This document shows positions 1 to 8,287 of a DNA stretch of 64,000 bases, one piece after another. The notes below the pieces were generated by a model, which did no database searches, was not told where the DNA came from, and saw nothing but the letters and a program-made list of their open reading frames with translations. The stretch spans positions 1,302,001-1,366,000 of the forward strand of contig NZ_CP187970.1 of assembly GCF_049942825.1 (NCBI RefSeq). Direction: 5' to 3'. The number at the start of each line of letters is the position of its first letter. Position 1 is the stretch's first letter. Origin of the DNA: Paenibacillus_G sp049942825 (GTDB lineage: Bacteria; Bacillota; Bacilli; Paenibacillales; NBRC-103111). The translations under genes were made by a program, and so were the position numbers.

Positions 1-449
1 ACGAGCGCCTGGGACAAGATGGAGAAAAAGGTTCCTCGGATCCGGTTGCGGAACGTCAGGTAGCCGAGGGCGAACGCGACGATGACCGGTACGAGGATGG
101 CGAGCAGCAGGGCGGCGCCGGCCGACTGAAACGGGGCCCAGAACCAGGGGAGCTGCTCCACACCGCTCCACGACATGAAGTCGGGCAGGCCGTCCGGAGA
201 GGCGGCGAGCTTCAGGTGCATCGCCATACAGTAGGCGCCGAGCCCGAAGTAGACGCCGTGACCGAGGCTCAGGATGCCGGTGTACCCCCAGATGAGATCC
301 AGTCCCATGGCCAGCACGGCGAAGGAGAGGAACTTGCCGAGCAGGGAGAGCCGGAATTCGGACAGCAGCATCGGGGCGAGCAGCATCAGGGCCAGCAGCA
401 CCACGCTGAGGATGAGTTTGGTCTTGGTGCCGGAACTTTGCAGCAGCAT
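1..449 (-). CDS. urtC: Urea ABC transporter permease UrtC (partial, 3' end outside window)
   Basis: Second membrane permease of the high-affinity urea importer UrtABCDE. Reading leftwards from ATG 447-449, the frame stays open to the window edge (about 149 residues). It begins MLLQSSGTKTKLILSVVLL and continues with GLDLIWGYTGILSLGHGVYF, the branched-chain-amino-acid/urea permease (LivM/UrtC) signature. Several hydrophobic segments are visible. An AAGGAAGGAG ribosome site lies 10 bases before the start. It follows urtB by 39 bp, so the two are co-transcribed. The two ATPase genes (urtD, urtE) are expected just outside the window. Family assignment is firm; the C-terminus is not seen. Confidence 0.93.
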   Translation of the reverse strand, partial: MLLQSSGTKTKLILSVVLLALMLLAPMLLSEFRLSLLGKFLSFAVLAMGLDLIWGYTGILSLGHGVYFGLGAYCMAMHLKLAASPDGLPDFMSWSGVEQLPWFWAPFQSAGAALLLAILVPVIVAFALGYLTFRNRIRGTFFSILSQAL

Positions 450-488
450 GAAGTCAGCACTCCTTCCTTTTATCAAAATGTGGGGTTC

Positions 489-1394
489 TTAATCGAGGGC
501 ACGCGATTTCATGGTAACGAGGCCTGCAGGCCGCCACTGGAGAAAGGCGATGATCAGCGTGAAGACGATCACCTTGGCCAGCGTGGCGCTCGTCGTGTAT
601 TCGAAGGCGGTGCTGAGTACTCCGATGCCGAGCGCACCCGCGACCGTGCCGATCAGCTTGCCTACGCCGCCGAGCACGACGACCATGAACGCGTCGACGA
701 TGTAATAGGTACCGATCGAGGGGCCGATCGGACCGAGCAGCGTCAGGGCGCAGCCGGCGATGCCGGCCATCCCGGAGCCAAGCGCGAAGCCCAGGGCGTC
801 GACGCGGCCGGTGGAGATGCCGAGGCAGGCGGCCATGCCGCGGTTCTGCATCACGGCCTGCATGCTGCGTCCGCCGCGCGTGTGGTAGAGGTAGAGATAG
901 ATCGCGGTGATGCAGACGATGACCAGCGCGATAATGAACAACCGCTTATACGGCAGGGTCAGCTCGGCCGTGATTGCGAGTCCTCCTTCGAGCCATTCGG
1001 GCGCCTTCACGGCGACGTTCGGCGCTCCGAAGATCGTGCGTGCCAGCTGCTGCAGCACCAGGGAGACGCCCCAGGTGGCGAGCAGGCTGTCGAGCGGCCG
1101 CCCGTAGAGGAAGCGGATCAGCGTCTTCTCGAGCAGCCATCCGATGGCGGCGGCCACAAGGAAAGCCACCACGAGCGAGAGAGCAAAATAGTAGCCGAAC
1201 GCCGAAGCGGGCAGCATCTTTTGGAAGAGCCCCTGGATCATATAGGTCATGTAGGCGCCGATCATGATGAACTCGCCGTGCGCCATGTTAATGACATTCA
1301 TCAGGCCGAAGGTGATGGCGAGGCCCAGGGCGATCAAGAGCAGGATGGAGCTGAGCGAGATGCCGTTGAACAGCTGAAGCAGGAGCAGGCTCAT
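489..1394 (-). CDS. urtB: Urea ABC transporter permease UrtB
   Basis: First membrane permease of the urea importer, LivH-like. The protein has 301 residues and about eight hydrophobic segments. The N-terminal stretch GLAITFGLMNVINMAHGEFI is the hallmark of LivH/UrtB permeases, and LGISTGRVDALGFALGSGMA is also typical. An AAGGAGG site lies 9 bases before ATG 1394. Length is as expected for firmicute UrtB, which lacks the long N-terminal extension of some proteobacterial forms. It lies between urtA (170 bp upstream, with a hairpin between) and urtC (39 bp downstream). Its job is transport of urea, the substrate of the divergently encoded urease. Confidence 0.95.
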   Translation of the reverse strand: MSLLLLQLFNGISLSSILLLIALGLAITFGLMNVINMAHGEFIMIGAYMTYMIQGLFQKMLPASAFGYYFALSLVVAFLVAAAIGWLLEKTLIRFLYGRPLDSLLATWGVSLVLQQLARTIFGAPNVAVKAPEWLEGGLAITAELTLPYKRLFIIALVIVCITAIYLYLYHTRGGRSMQAVMQNRGMAACLGISTGRVDALGFALGSGMAGIAGCALTLLGPIGPSIGTYYIVDAFMVVVLGGVGKLIGTVAGALGIGVLSTAFEYTTSATLAKVIVFTLIIAFLQWRPAGLVTMKSRALD

Positions 1395-1450
1395 GGGGCA
1401 GTGCCTCCTTAAGTATCGATTCGATCCTCTTCAAGAGAGGGAAAACCGAG

Positions 1451-1470
1451 GGACTGCCCGGAGGCAGCCC
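1451..1470 (-). terminator. Hairpin between urtA and urtB (possible attenuator)
   Basis: On the minus strand GGGCTGCC-tccg-GGCAGTCC forms an 8-bp stem (one G.U) followed by CTCGGTTTTCC. It stands in the 170-bp gap between urtA and urtB. Such a partial terminator would let the binding protein be made in excess over the permeases. The T-run is weak, so mRNA processing or 3'-end protection is equally possible. Confidence 0.4.
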
Positions 1471-1565
1471 CTGATCTCTCTTTGAGCGGCTTTTGCTGCT
1501 GTTTGATGTTCTTTTGCTGTGGCTTGGTGTTCTTATAATGAAGCTTCATTTTTTGATTGTAAGCG

Positions 1566-2834
1566 TTACTTCTTGGTGACTTCCGCCCCCCAAGGGTAGG
1601 TCTTCAGGAACGGATCCGGCTTCACCGGCTGCCCGGAATTCCACACTTCCTTGAACTGGCCGTCCCCCTGGACCTCACCGATGCGGACCGTTTTGTACAC
1701 ATGCTGGTTCTCGCCGTCGATCTTGACCTTGCCGCCCGGCGCGTTCCATTCGATGCCCTTCGCGGCTTCCTTCACCTTGTCGACCTCGAAGGAGCCGGCC
1801 TTCTTGACCGCTTCCGCCCACAGATAGACGCCGAAGTAGCCTGCTTCGATCGGGTCGTCGGTGACGCGGTCCTTGCCGTACTTGGCCTTGTAGGCCTCGA
1901 CGAACTTTTTGTTCTCCGGCGTGTCGGTCGTCTGGAAGTAGTTCCAGGCTGCGTAGTGGCCTTCGAGCACGGAAGCGCCAATGCCGCGGATTTCTTCCTC
2001 GGCCACCGATACGGAGAGGGTCGTGAGATCCTTGGAGGTGATGCCCGCGTCCTTCAGCTGCTTGAAGAACGCTACGTTGCTGTCGCCGTTGAGCGTATTG
2101 AACACGACGTCCGGCTTCTCCTTCTTGATCTTCGAAATGATCGTATTGTAATCCGTATGGCCAAGCGGTGTATATTCTTCTGCAATCAGCGTGCCGCCTT
2201 CGGCCTTCAGCTGTTCTTTGATGATCTTGTTCGCCGTTCTTGGGAAGACGTAGTCGGAGCCCAGAAGGAAGAACTTCTTGCCCTTGTTCTCGAGCAGCCA
2301 GGTGACGGCCGGAACGATCTGCTGGTTGGTCGTCGCGCCGGTATAGAAGATGTTCGGCGAAGATTCCAGACCTTCATACTGCACCGGGTAGAAAAAGAGG
2401 CCCTTGTTCTGCTCGACGACCGGGAGAACCGCCTTGCGGCTCGCGGAAGTCCAGCCGCCGAAGATAACCACGGCTTTGTCCTTCTGCAGCAGCTTCTTCG
2501 TCTTCTCGGCGAAAGTCGGCCAGTCTGAAGCGCCGTCTTCGACGATCGGCTTGATCTGCTTGCCGAGCACGCCGCCCGCCTTGTTGATTTCCTCGATCGC
2601 CATCAGTGTGGCGTCGCGCACGGAGACCTCACTGATGGACATGGTGCCGGTCAGGGAGTGAAGTACGCCGACCGGGACGGTATCTCCGCCTGCGGCAGCC
2701 GTCTCCGTCTTGGTTTCGGCTGCCGTGCCGGAGCCGGTTGTGGCGGCAGGCTTGGTGGCGCAGCCGGCCAGCATCGCCGAGAGCGACAAGCTGACGGCCA
2801 GTAGTGCGGTGAGTCCTCTTTTTCTAGATTTCAT
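1566..2834 (-). CDS. urtA: Urea ABC transporter substrate-binding lipoprotein UrtA
   Basis: Extracellular urea-binding component, lipid-anchored. Reading from ATG 2834 it has 422 residues: MKSRKRGLTALLAVSLSLS followed by the lipobox LAGC, then a Thr/Ala-rich linker. The mature part has the type-I periplasmic binding fold of UrtA/amide-binding proteins (VGVLHSLTGTMSISEVSVRD, then DPIEAGYFGVYLWAEAVKKA). The frame could open at GTG 2843, but GGGGGAG sits 8 bases before ATG 2834, so the later start is preferred. It is the first gene of the urt operon, divergent from ureA. Its promoter carries a GlnR/TnrA box over the -35 hexamer, so expression should follow nitrogen status. Confidence 0.95.
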   Translation of the reverse strand: MKSRKRGLTALLAVSLSLSAMLAGCATKPAATTGSGTAAETKTETAAAGGDTVPVGVLHSLTGTMSISEVSVRDATLMAIEEINKAGGVLGKQIKPIVEDGASDWPTFAEKTKKLLQKDKAVVIFGGWTSASRKAVLPVVEQNKGLFFYPVQYEGLESSPNIFYTGATTNQQIVPAVTWLLENKGKKFFLLGSDYVFPRTANKIIKEQLKAEGGTLIAEEYTPLGHTDYNTIISKIKKEKPDVVFNTLNGDSNVAFFKQLKDAGITSKDLTTLSVSVAEEEIRGIGASVLEGHYAAWNYFQTTDTPENKKFVEAYKAKYGKDRVTDDPIEAGYFGVYLWAEAVKKAGSFEVDKVKEAAKGIEWNAPGGKVKIDGENQHVYKTVRIGEVQGDGQFKEVWNSGQPVKPDPFLKTYPWGAEVTKK

Positions 2835-2926
2835 CGATTCCACTCCCCCATAATGTTTGGTGTCTCCATGTGAAGCTGCGTACCGTGTTGTGGAAAAGTT
2901 AGGAAGCCTTGCTTTTCACATGCCCT

Positions 2927-2966
2927 ACTATAGGGGAATGAAACCTATGTGTCAATATAGTTAACA
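2927..2966 (-). promoter_or_regulatory. urtA promoter with GlnR/TnrA box over the -35
   Basis: Minus strand: TTGACA (2950-2955), 17-bp spacer, TATAGT (2927-2932), a near-consensus sigma-A promoter. The 17-bp sequence at 2950-2966 is TGTCAATATAGTTAACA on the plus strand and fits the GlnR/TnrA consensus TGTNA-N7-TNACA exactly. It covers the -35 hexamer, the position expected for a repressor. Confidence 0.8.
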
Positions 2967-3074
2967 CAAATTGTTTGTGATTCGTTAATTATGTTTTTTT
3001 GCTGTTCTTATTGAAATGTCGGTGTGACAAATTACCAAAATACGGGATAAATACGGATTATATTCGTTTATGCA

Positions 3075-3127
3075 TGTAATAAAAAATTACATAAAAGGTT
3101 TACAACATCGGGAATCGCGAATATAAT
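3075..3127 (+). promoter_or_regulatory. ureA promoter with upstream GlnR/TnrA box
   Basis: TTTACA (3099-3104), 17-bp spacer, TATAAT (3122-3127) is a strong sigma-A promoter 79 bp before ureA. Immediately upstream, TGTAATAAAAAATTACA (3075-3091) fits TGTNA-N7-TNACA perfectly. Its centre (3083) lies about 51 bp before the predicted start site near 3134. That is the placement known for TnrA-type activation, so this promoter is likely switched on under nitrogen limitation. Confidence 0.8.
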
Positions 3128-3205
3128 AGGGATACAGAAACGTGAATATTCGTGTTTGAGAGCAGGGTCTTCCTAAAGAATGAAGCGTGAAAACGGAGGT
3201 CTGAC

Positions 3206-3544
3206 ATGTACCTGACAGAGAGGGAGAAGGAAAAGCTGTTGATTACGGTGGCCGCCGATCTTGCCCGCCGCCGGCTGGCGCGGGGCGTGAAGCTCAACTA
3301 TCCGGAGAGTGTGGCGCTGATCACCTCGGAGATTATGGAAGGGGCCCGCGACGGCCAGACGGTGGCGGAGCTGATGCACTTTGGTACGACGGTGCTTACT
3401 GCCGAGCAGGTGATGGAAGGCGTGCCGGAGATGATTCATGAAGTGCAGGTGGAGGCGACATTTCCCGACGGAACGAAGCTTGTCACGGTGCACCAGCCGA
3501 TCCGTGCGGGAGCCGCGGCAGGCAGCCCATCTTCTATAGAATAA
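3206..3544 (+). CDS. ureA: Urease gamma subunit
   Basis: Smallest structural subunit of nickel urease, which hydrolyses urea to ammonia and carbamate in the cytoplasm. It has 112 residues and begins MYLTEREKEKLLITVAADLA; the motifs GVKLNYPESVALI and MHFGTTVLTAEQVMEGVPEM are diagnostic of UreA. A GGAGGT site precedes ATG 3206. The last residues (after VTVHQPIR) are slightly longer than the roughly 100-residue norm. It is the first gene of ureABCFGD, with ureB 72 bp downstream. Confidence 0.98.
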   Translation: MYLTEREKEKLLITVAADLARRRLARGVKLNYPESVALITSEIMEGARDGQTVAELMHFGTTVLTAEQVMEGVPEMIHEVQVEATFPDGTKLVTVHQPIRAGAAAGSPSSIE

Positions 3545-3616
3545 ACTTTATGTAAGTTTAAGTGACATTACTACATATTCCGGGGAAATCCCGGCGCAGG
3601 AAGGGAGCGGTCTTTT

Positions 3617-3982
3617 ATGATTCCAGGAGAATTCCGGGTAAAGGCAGGCAGCATTGAACTGAACGCTGGCAAGGAGAAATCGGATCTCGTCATTGTGAAT
3701 ACGGGGGACCGTCCGATTCAGGTAGGATCACATTATCATTTTTTTGAAACGAATCGTGCCCTGCAGTTCGACCGGGAGTCCTCGTTCGGCATGCGACTCG
3801 ACATCCCGGCAGGAACGGCCGTCCGCTTTGAGCCGGGCGAGGAGAAGCCGGTGAAGCTGGTGGAGCTTGGAGGGGACCGGCTGTCCTATGGCCTCAACAA
3901 CCTCTCCAAAGGCAGGGTGCGCCGGGGGCAGCTCAGTGAGCCGGTCCGCATCCGGCTGACCGAATGGGAGGAGGGTATGTAG
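3617..3982 (+). CDS. ureB: Urease beta subunit
   Basis: Structural subunit of urease, 121 residues, small beta-barrel fold. Diagnostic stretches are MIPGEFRVKAGSIELNAGKE, HYHFFETNRALQFDRESSFG and RLDIPAGTAVRFEPGEEKPV. A GGAAGGGAGCG site lies before ATG 3617. Its stop codon TAG (3980-3982) directly abuts the GTG start of ureC, so the beta and alpha subunits are translationally coupled. Length matches the separate-chain (non-fused) beta subunit of Bacilli. Confidence 0.98.
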   Translation: MIPGEFRVKAGSIELNAGKEKSDLVIVNTGDRPIQVGSHYHFFETNRALQFDRESSFGMRLDIPAGTAVRFEPGEEKPVKLVELGGDRLSYGLNNLSKGRVRRGQLSEPVRIRLTEWEEGM

Positions 3983-5716
3983 GTGGCACACATGGACCGC
4001 AAGGCCTATGCCCTCACTTTCGGACCGACGACGGGGGACGCTGTCCGTCTTGCCGATACCGAGCTGTGGGCGGAGATCGAGGAAGACCGCACCGTCTACG
4101 GGGATGAGTGCAAATTCGGCGGAGGCAAGGTCATCCGGGACGGGATGGGCCAATCCAGCCGGCATACCCGGGACCAGGGTGTGATCGACACTCTGATCAC
4201 CAACGCGGTCATTATCGACCACAGCGGAATCATCAAGGCGGATATCGGCATCAAGGACGGGGTGATCGTCGGGATCGGCAAGGCGGGCAATCCCGATATT
4301 ATGGACGGCGTGGATCCGAACATGGTGGTCGGCGCTTCGACGGAAGTCATTGCCGGGGAAGGCAAGATCATAACGGCCGGCGGCATCGACTCGCATATCC
4401 ATTATATATGTCCGCAGCAGATCGAGACGGCGCTCTCTTCGGGGGTCACCACGATGATCGGCGGCGGTACGGGACCTGCAGCCGGGACGAGCGCGACGAC
4501 CTGCACGCCGGGAGCCTGGCACATGCGCCGCATGCTGGAGGCGGCCGAAGCGTTCCCGATGAATCTCGGCTTCACCGGCAAGGGGAATGCCGCGTTCCCG
4601 GGCCCGCTCGAGGAGCAGGTGGAAGCGGGGGCGATCGGCCTGAAGCTCCACGAAGACTGGGGGACGACGCCGGCGGCGATCGACACCTGCCTGGCGGTAG
4701 CCGACAAGTACGATGTGCAGGTGGCGATCCATACGGACACGCTGAACGAATCCGGCTTCGTGGAAGATACGATCCGGGCGATCGGCGGCCGGACGATTCA
4801 TACCTACCATACGGAGGGAGCCGGAGGCGGGCATGCGCCGGACATTATCCGCATTGCTTCGGAGCTCAATGTGCTTCCTTCCTCGACGAATCCGACGCGT
4901 CCCTATACGGTTAATACGGTCGAAGAGCATCTCGACATGCTGATGGTCTGCCATCATCTCGACAGCCGAATTCCGGAGGACGTCGCCTTCGCGGATTCGC
5001 GGATCCGCCCGGAGACGATCGCCGCGGAAGACATTCTGCACGATCTCGGCGTGTTCTCCATGATCTCTTCGGACTCCCAGGCGATGGGCCGGGTGGGCGA
5101 AGTGATCACGAGGACGTGGCAGACGGCGGACAAGATGAAGAAGCAGCGCGGTTACCTGCCGGCTCCGGACGAAAGCCCGGAAGCGGCACACACGGACAAC
5201 GACAACTACCGGATCAAACGGTATGTGGCCAAATATACGATCAACCCGGCGATCACCCATGGGGTGTCCCACCTAGTGGGCTCTGTCGAGGTTGGCAAGC
5301 TGGCTGACCTCGTCGTATGGACCCCGGCCTTCTTCGGCGTCAAGCCCGACATGGTGCTCAAGGGCGGGATCATCGCGTTCGCCCAGATGGGCGATCCGAA
5401 CGCCTCCATCCCTACGCCGCAGCCGGTATTCGGCCGCCCGATGTTCGGTGCTTTCGGCCGCGCGCTGAACCACTGCATTACCTTCGTGTCGCAGGCGGCT
5501 TACGACAAGGGAGTCCACCTGGAGCTCGGCCTGCAGAAGCGGATCGAGCCGGTGAAAGGCTGCCGGAGCGTCACGAAGAAGGATATGATCCATAACGGAG
5601 AAACCCCGTCGATCGAGGTGAACCCCGAAACCTATGAAGTGAAGGTGGACGGGAAGCCGGTTACCTGTGAGCCCGCCGACGTGCTGCCGATGGCGCAGCG
5701 TTACTTTTTATTCTAA
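3983..5716 (+). CDS. ureC: Urease alpha (catalytic) subunit
   Basis: Catalytic dinickel subunit, 577 residues, amidohydrolase TIM barrel. All active-site residues are present: H138 and H140 (DSHIHYICPQQ), carbamylated K221 with H223 (GLKLHEDWG), H250 (VAIHTD), H276 (HTYHTEGAGGG), flap C323-H324 (MVCHHLDSR) and D364 (SSDSQAMGR). Each is one residue later than in the Sporosarcina pasteurii enzyme. The GTG start at 3983 is chosen because GGAGGAGGG lies 7 bases before it. ATG 3992 would sit 16 bases away. There is no frameshift or missing residue, so active urease is expected once nickel is loaded by UreFGD. Confidence 0.98.
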   Translation: MAHMDRKAYALTFGPTTGDAVRLADTELWAEIEEDRTVYGDECKFGGGKVIRDGMGQSSRHTRDQGVIDTLITNAVIIDHSGIIKADIGIKDGVIVGIGKAGNPDIMDGVDPNMVVGASTEVIAGEGKIITAGGIDSHIHYICPQQIETALSSGVTTMIGGGTGPAAGTSATTCTPGAWHMRRMLEAAEAFPMNLGFTGKGNAAFPGPLEEQVEAGAIGLKLHEDWGTTPAAIDTCLAVADKYDVQVAIHTDTLNESGFVEDTIRAIGGRTIHTYHTEGAGGGHAPDIIRIASELNVLPSSTNPTRPYTVNTVEEHLDMLMVCHHLDSRIPEDVAFADSRIRPETIAAEDILHDLGVFSMISSDSQAMGRVGEVITRTWQTADKMKKQRGYLPAPDESPEAAHTDNDNYRIKRYVAKYTINPAITHGVSHLVGSVEVGKLADLVVWTPAFFGVKPDMVLKGGIIAFAQMGDPNASIPTPQPVFGRPMFGAFGRALNHCITFVSQAAYDKGVHLELGLQKRIEPVKGCRSVTKKDMIHNGETPSIEVNPETYEVKVDGKPVTCEPADVLPMAQRYFLF

Positions 5717-5751
5717 TGGAAGAAGATCATGGAGACAGAGGAGGCGGAGGC

Positions 5752-6453
5752 ATGAGGCATCACGAAGGCTTCTCCTGGCTGGCCTATACGCAGCTTCTGG
5801 ATTCGGCGCTCCCCATCGGCGGCTTCTCGCACTCGTTCGGCCTCGAGACGCTCGTGCAGGAAGGACGGCTCGAGCGGCCGGAGCAGCTTCGGGAATATAT
5901 TGAAGCAATGCTGCTCCACAGCTGGGCTCCGGTCGATGCGCTGGCGGTCAAGGCCGTCTACCGGTATGCTCCCGAGCAGCGCTGGGAGGAACTGTGGCGG
6001 GTGGACTGCACGCAGCATGTGCAGCGTGCGGCGAGCGAGACGCGCGAAGGGGTGGCCAAGATGGGCCGGAGGCTGTACCAGCTCGCGAGGTCCGTGTACC
6101 CGGACCTCGGCTGGGAGCCCCTGGCCGGCGCACTGGCCAGGCGCGAATGCATCGGCACGCACCCGCTTATTCACAGCTGGCTCTCCTATGGGCTGGGCGT
6201 ACCGCTGACCCAGGCGGCCGAAGGGTACCTCTACACCTGCACGATGACCTGCATCAACAGCGGGCTGCGGCTGATGTCGCTGGGGCAGACGGAAGGGCAG
6301 CGGCTGCTGGCCGCCCTGCTTCCTTCCATCTCTGCCGCCTGGCAGGGGGCAGCTGAGCTCGATCCGCTTGAGGACGGTTATGCGAGCAGTCCCCAAGCGG
6401 AGATTGCCATGATGCGGCATGAGGGGCTGTATTCGCGGTTGTTCATGTCCTGA
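5752..6453 (+). CDS. ureF: Urease accessory protein UreF
   Basis: Part of the UreDFG chaperone complex that delivers nickel to apo-urease; UreF gates UreG GTPase activity. It has 233 residues. WLAYTQLLDSALPIGGFSHS followed by FGLETLVQEG is the UreF signature. The frame opens at 5716, overlapping the ureC stop, but an AGGAGG site 7 bases before ATG 5752 marks the likelier start and gives the usual family length. No ureE lies between ureC and ureF. A 68-bp gap separates it from ureG. Confidence 0.95.
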   Translation: MRHHEGFSWLAYTQLLDSALPIGGFSHSFGLETLVQEGRLERPEQLREYIEAMLLHSWAPVDALAVKAVYRYAPEQRWEELWRVDCTQHVQRAASETREGVAKMGRRLYQLARSVYPDLGWEPLAGALARRECIGTHPLIHSWLSYGLGVPLTQAAEGYLYTCTMTCINSGLRLMSLGQTEGQRLLAALLPSISAAWQGAAELDPLEDGYASSPQAEIAMMRHEGLYSRLFMS

Positions 6454-6521
6454 CGGTGGTTGGAATCAACTTGATTAATTTACTTACATATTAAAAATAG
6501 GGATTCTTAGGAGGGTTTACT

Positions 6522-7184
6522 ATGTGCCAAGGCAGCAATCATCATCACCACGGTTGGGAAACTCCGGAAGGACGCCGGCAGGAGCGCCCGATGCGCATTG
6601 GGATCGGGGGCCCGGTCGGCTCAGGCAAGACCGCGCTGGTGGAGCGCCTTGCCCGCAAGCTGACCGGCAAGTACAGCATCGCGGTGATCACCAACGATAT
6701 CTACACGAAGGAAGATGCGAATATCCTCATCCGCTCCGAAGCGCTTCCGGCGGACCGGATTATCGGCGTGGAGACCGGCGGCTGCCCGCATACGGCCATC
6801 CGCGAGGACGCTTCGATGAACTTTGAAGCGATCGAAGAGCTCGAAGGCCGCTTCAGCAACCTGGACATCATCTTCATCGAAAGCGGCGGCGACAACCTCG
6901 CGGCGGCGTTCAGCCCCGAGCTCGTGGACCGCTTCATCTATATTATCGATGTGGCGCAGGGGGAGAAGATTCCCCGCAAGGGAGGACCGGGCATCATGCG
7001 TTCCGACATGCTCATCATCAACAAGATCGATCTGGCTCCGCACGTCGGCGCTTCCCTGAAGGTCATGGAAGAAGATACGGTGAAGATGAGGGGCAGCAAG
7101 CCGTACGTGTTCTCCAACCTGTTCGATGGCCAGGGACTGGATGACATCGTACGCTGGGTGGAGCACGAATACAGCCATGCCTAA
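6522..7184 (+). CDS. ureG: Urease accessory GTPase UreG with His-rich N-terminus
   Basis: SIMIBI-class GTPase that powers nickel insertion into urease. It has 220 residues with P-loop GGPVGSGKTALVERL, the metal-binding CPH motif in GGCPHTAIREDASMN, ESGGDNLAAAFSPELVD (Walker B region) and the guanine-specificity motif NKID. The N-terminal 24 residues (MCQGSNHHHHGWETPEG) add a Cys and four consecutive His before the GTPase domain. This may be a nickel-binding tail, in line with the absence of ureE. An AGGAGGG site precedes ATG 6522. The 3' end overlaps ureD by 8 bp. Confidence 0.96.
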   Translation: MCQGSNHHHHGWETPEGRRQERPMRIGIGGPVGSGKTALVERLARKLTGKYSIAVITNDIYTKEDANILIRSEALPADRIIGVETGGCPHTAIREDASMNFEAIEELEGRFSNLDIIFIESGGDNLAAAFSPELVDRFIYIIDVAQGEKIPRKGGPGIMRSDMLIINKIDLAPHVGASLKVMEEDTVKMRGSKPYVFSNLFDGQGLDDIVRWVEHEYSHA

Positions 7185-8022
7185 GGTCACAGGCTCCGTC
7201 GACGCCGCACTCTCGCGGGCGGGCGGAGCCACGCAGCTGCTCTCCCATGCCCAATCGTATCCGCTGAAGATCGCCAAGACCTTCCCCTTCCCCGATGACC
7301 TGCTGGGGGTATACGTCATGGATGCTTCGCCGGGGATGATGGCAGGGGATACCTACGAGCTGCAGTGGCGTTTTGCGGAGGGGGCCCGCGCCTTCATCAC
7401 CAACCAGTCCTATACGAAGGTGCACCCTTCCCGCACGGCGCCGGACGAAGCTTGGCGGCCGAGCACCCAGGTCCAGCGGCTCACGCTCGAGACCGGCAGC
7501 TATGTCGAGTACATGCCGGAGCCGTTGATGCTCTATGCCGAGGCCGCCCTCGACGCCGAGACCAGCGTCAGGATGGAACCGGGCTCCGCGCTGTTCCTGA
7601 GCGAGATCGTCTGTCCAGGCCGTCTGCACCGGGGTGAATCCTTCCAGTATGAGCGGTATGCCAACCGGATGACGGTGCATTACGGCGGGGAGCTGGTGTT
7701 CAGCGGCCGGATGCGGGTGGAGCCGCGGGGGACGGCTCCGGTATCGGTCTCCCGGTGGGATGGGCACACGCACTTCGGGAACTTGAATTTGTTCTCGGAC
7801 CGGCTCGAGGCCCGCCATGCCGAAGAACTGCGCCTCCTTCTGGAGGAGCGGTTCTCGGATGCGCCCGGGCTGTACTTCGGCAGCTCCCTGACCTATAAGC
7901 ACGGCCTTGCGGTGCAGGTGCTGGGGCGGCGGGTATACGAGATGCAGGAGCTGCTCGATTGCGCGTGGGGGTTTCTCCGCCGCGTCGTCTTCGGGCTCGA
8001 TCCACTTCGGGTGCCGAAGTGA
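7177..8022 (+). CDS. ureD: Urease accessory protein UreD (UreH)
   Basis: Scaffold of the nickel-delivery complex that binds apo-urease directly. From ATG 7177 it has 281 residues. SYPLKIAKTFPFPDDLLGVYVMDASPGMMAGD and FITNQSYTKVHPSR are typical of UreD, as is the C-terminal GLYFGSSLTYKHGLAVQVLG. The frame is open from 7126, but that would add 17 residues inside ureG. The start at 7177, overlapping ureG by 8 bp, fits the family N-terminus and suggests coupling. Last gene of the operon; a terminator follows at 8088. Confidence 0.92.
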   Translation: MPKVTGSVDAALSRAGGATQLLSHAQSYPLKIAKTFPFPDDLLGVYVMDASPGMMAGDTYELQWRFAEGARAFITNQSYTKVHPSRTAPDEAWRPSTQVQRLTLETGSYVEYMPEPLMLYAEAALDAETSVRMEPGSALFLSEIVCPGRLHRGESFQYERYANRMTVHYGGELVFSGRMRVEPRGTAPVSVSRWDGHTHFGNLNLFSDRLEARHAEELRLLLEERFSDAPGLYFGSSLTYKHGLAVQVLGRRVYEMQELLDCAWGFLRRVVFGLDPLRVPK

Positions 8023-8087
8023 GCGGACTCATGTATAGCTGCAGCTGCAGTACCCCACCCCGAACAAAAGTAGGGTCATACGATCAG

Positions 8088-8116
8088 ACCGTCCGGACAG
8101 CCGGGCGGTTTTCTTT
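8088..8116 (+). terminator. Terminator of the urease operon
   Basis: CCGTCCGG-acag-CCGGGCGG (8-bp stem, one G.U) followed by TTTTCTTT, 66 bp after the ureD stop. A classic rho-independent terminator. Confidence 0.88.
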
Positions 8117-8161
8117 GTAAACCCGACATATCGACAATATTTTGAACACCCCCCATCTTTG

Positions 8162-8190
8162 TTGTCAAACGTTCCCCTGGTTGATATTAT
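8162..8190 (+). promoter_or_regulatory. Putative ctaB promoter
   Basis: TTGTCA (8162-8167), exactly 17 bp, then TATTAT (8185-8190), about 100 bp before ctaB. A CCCCT...AGGGG inverted repeat spans part of the spacer and the -10 (8174-8195) and could be an operator; no regulator is recognised. Confidence 0.6.
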
Positions 8191-8287
8191 TAAGGGGATG
8201 TGCACGAAAAGGAAGCTGAACTATTCCGACATACTTACATGGAGATAGAAATGAAGATGGAAGCTTCACACAAGGAGGTAACACGAA

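Noticed and set aside
5716..5751. UreF start overlapping the ureC stop
   Set aside because: No ribosome site, and the 12 extra residues are Gly-rich translation of the real AGGAGG region.
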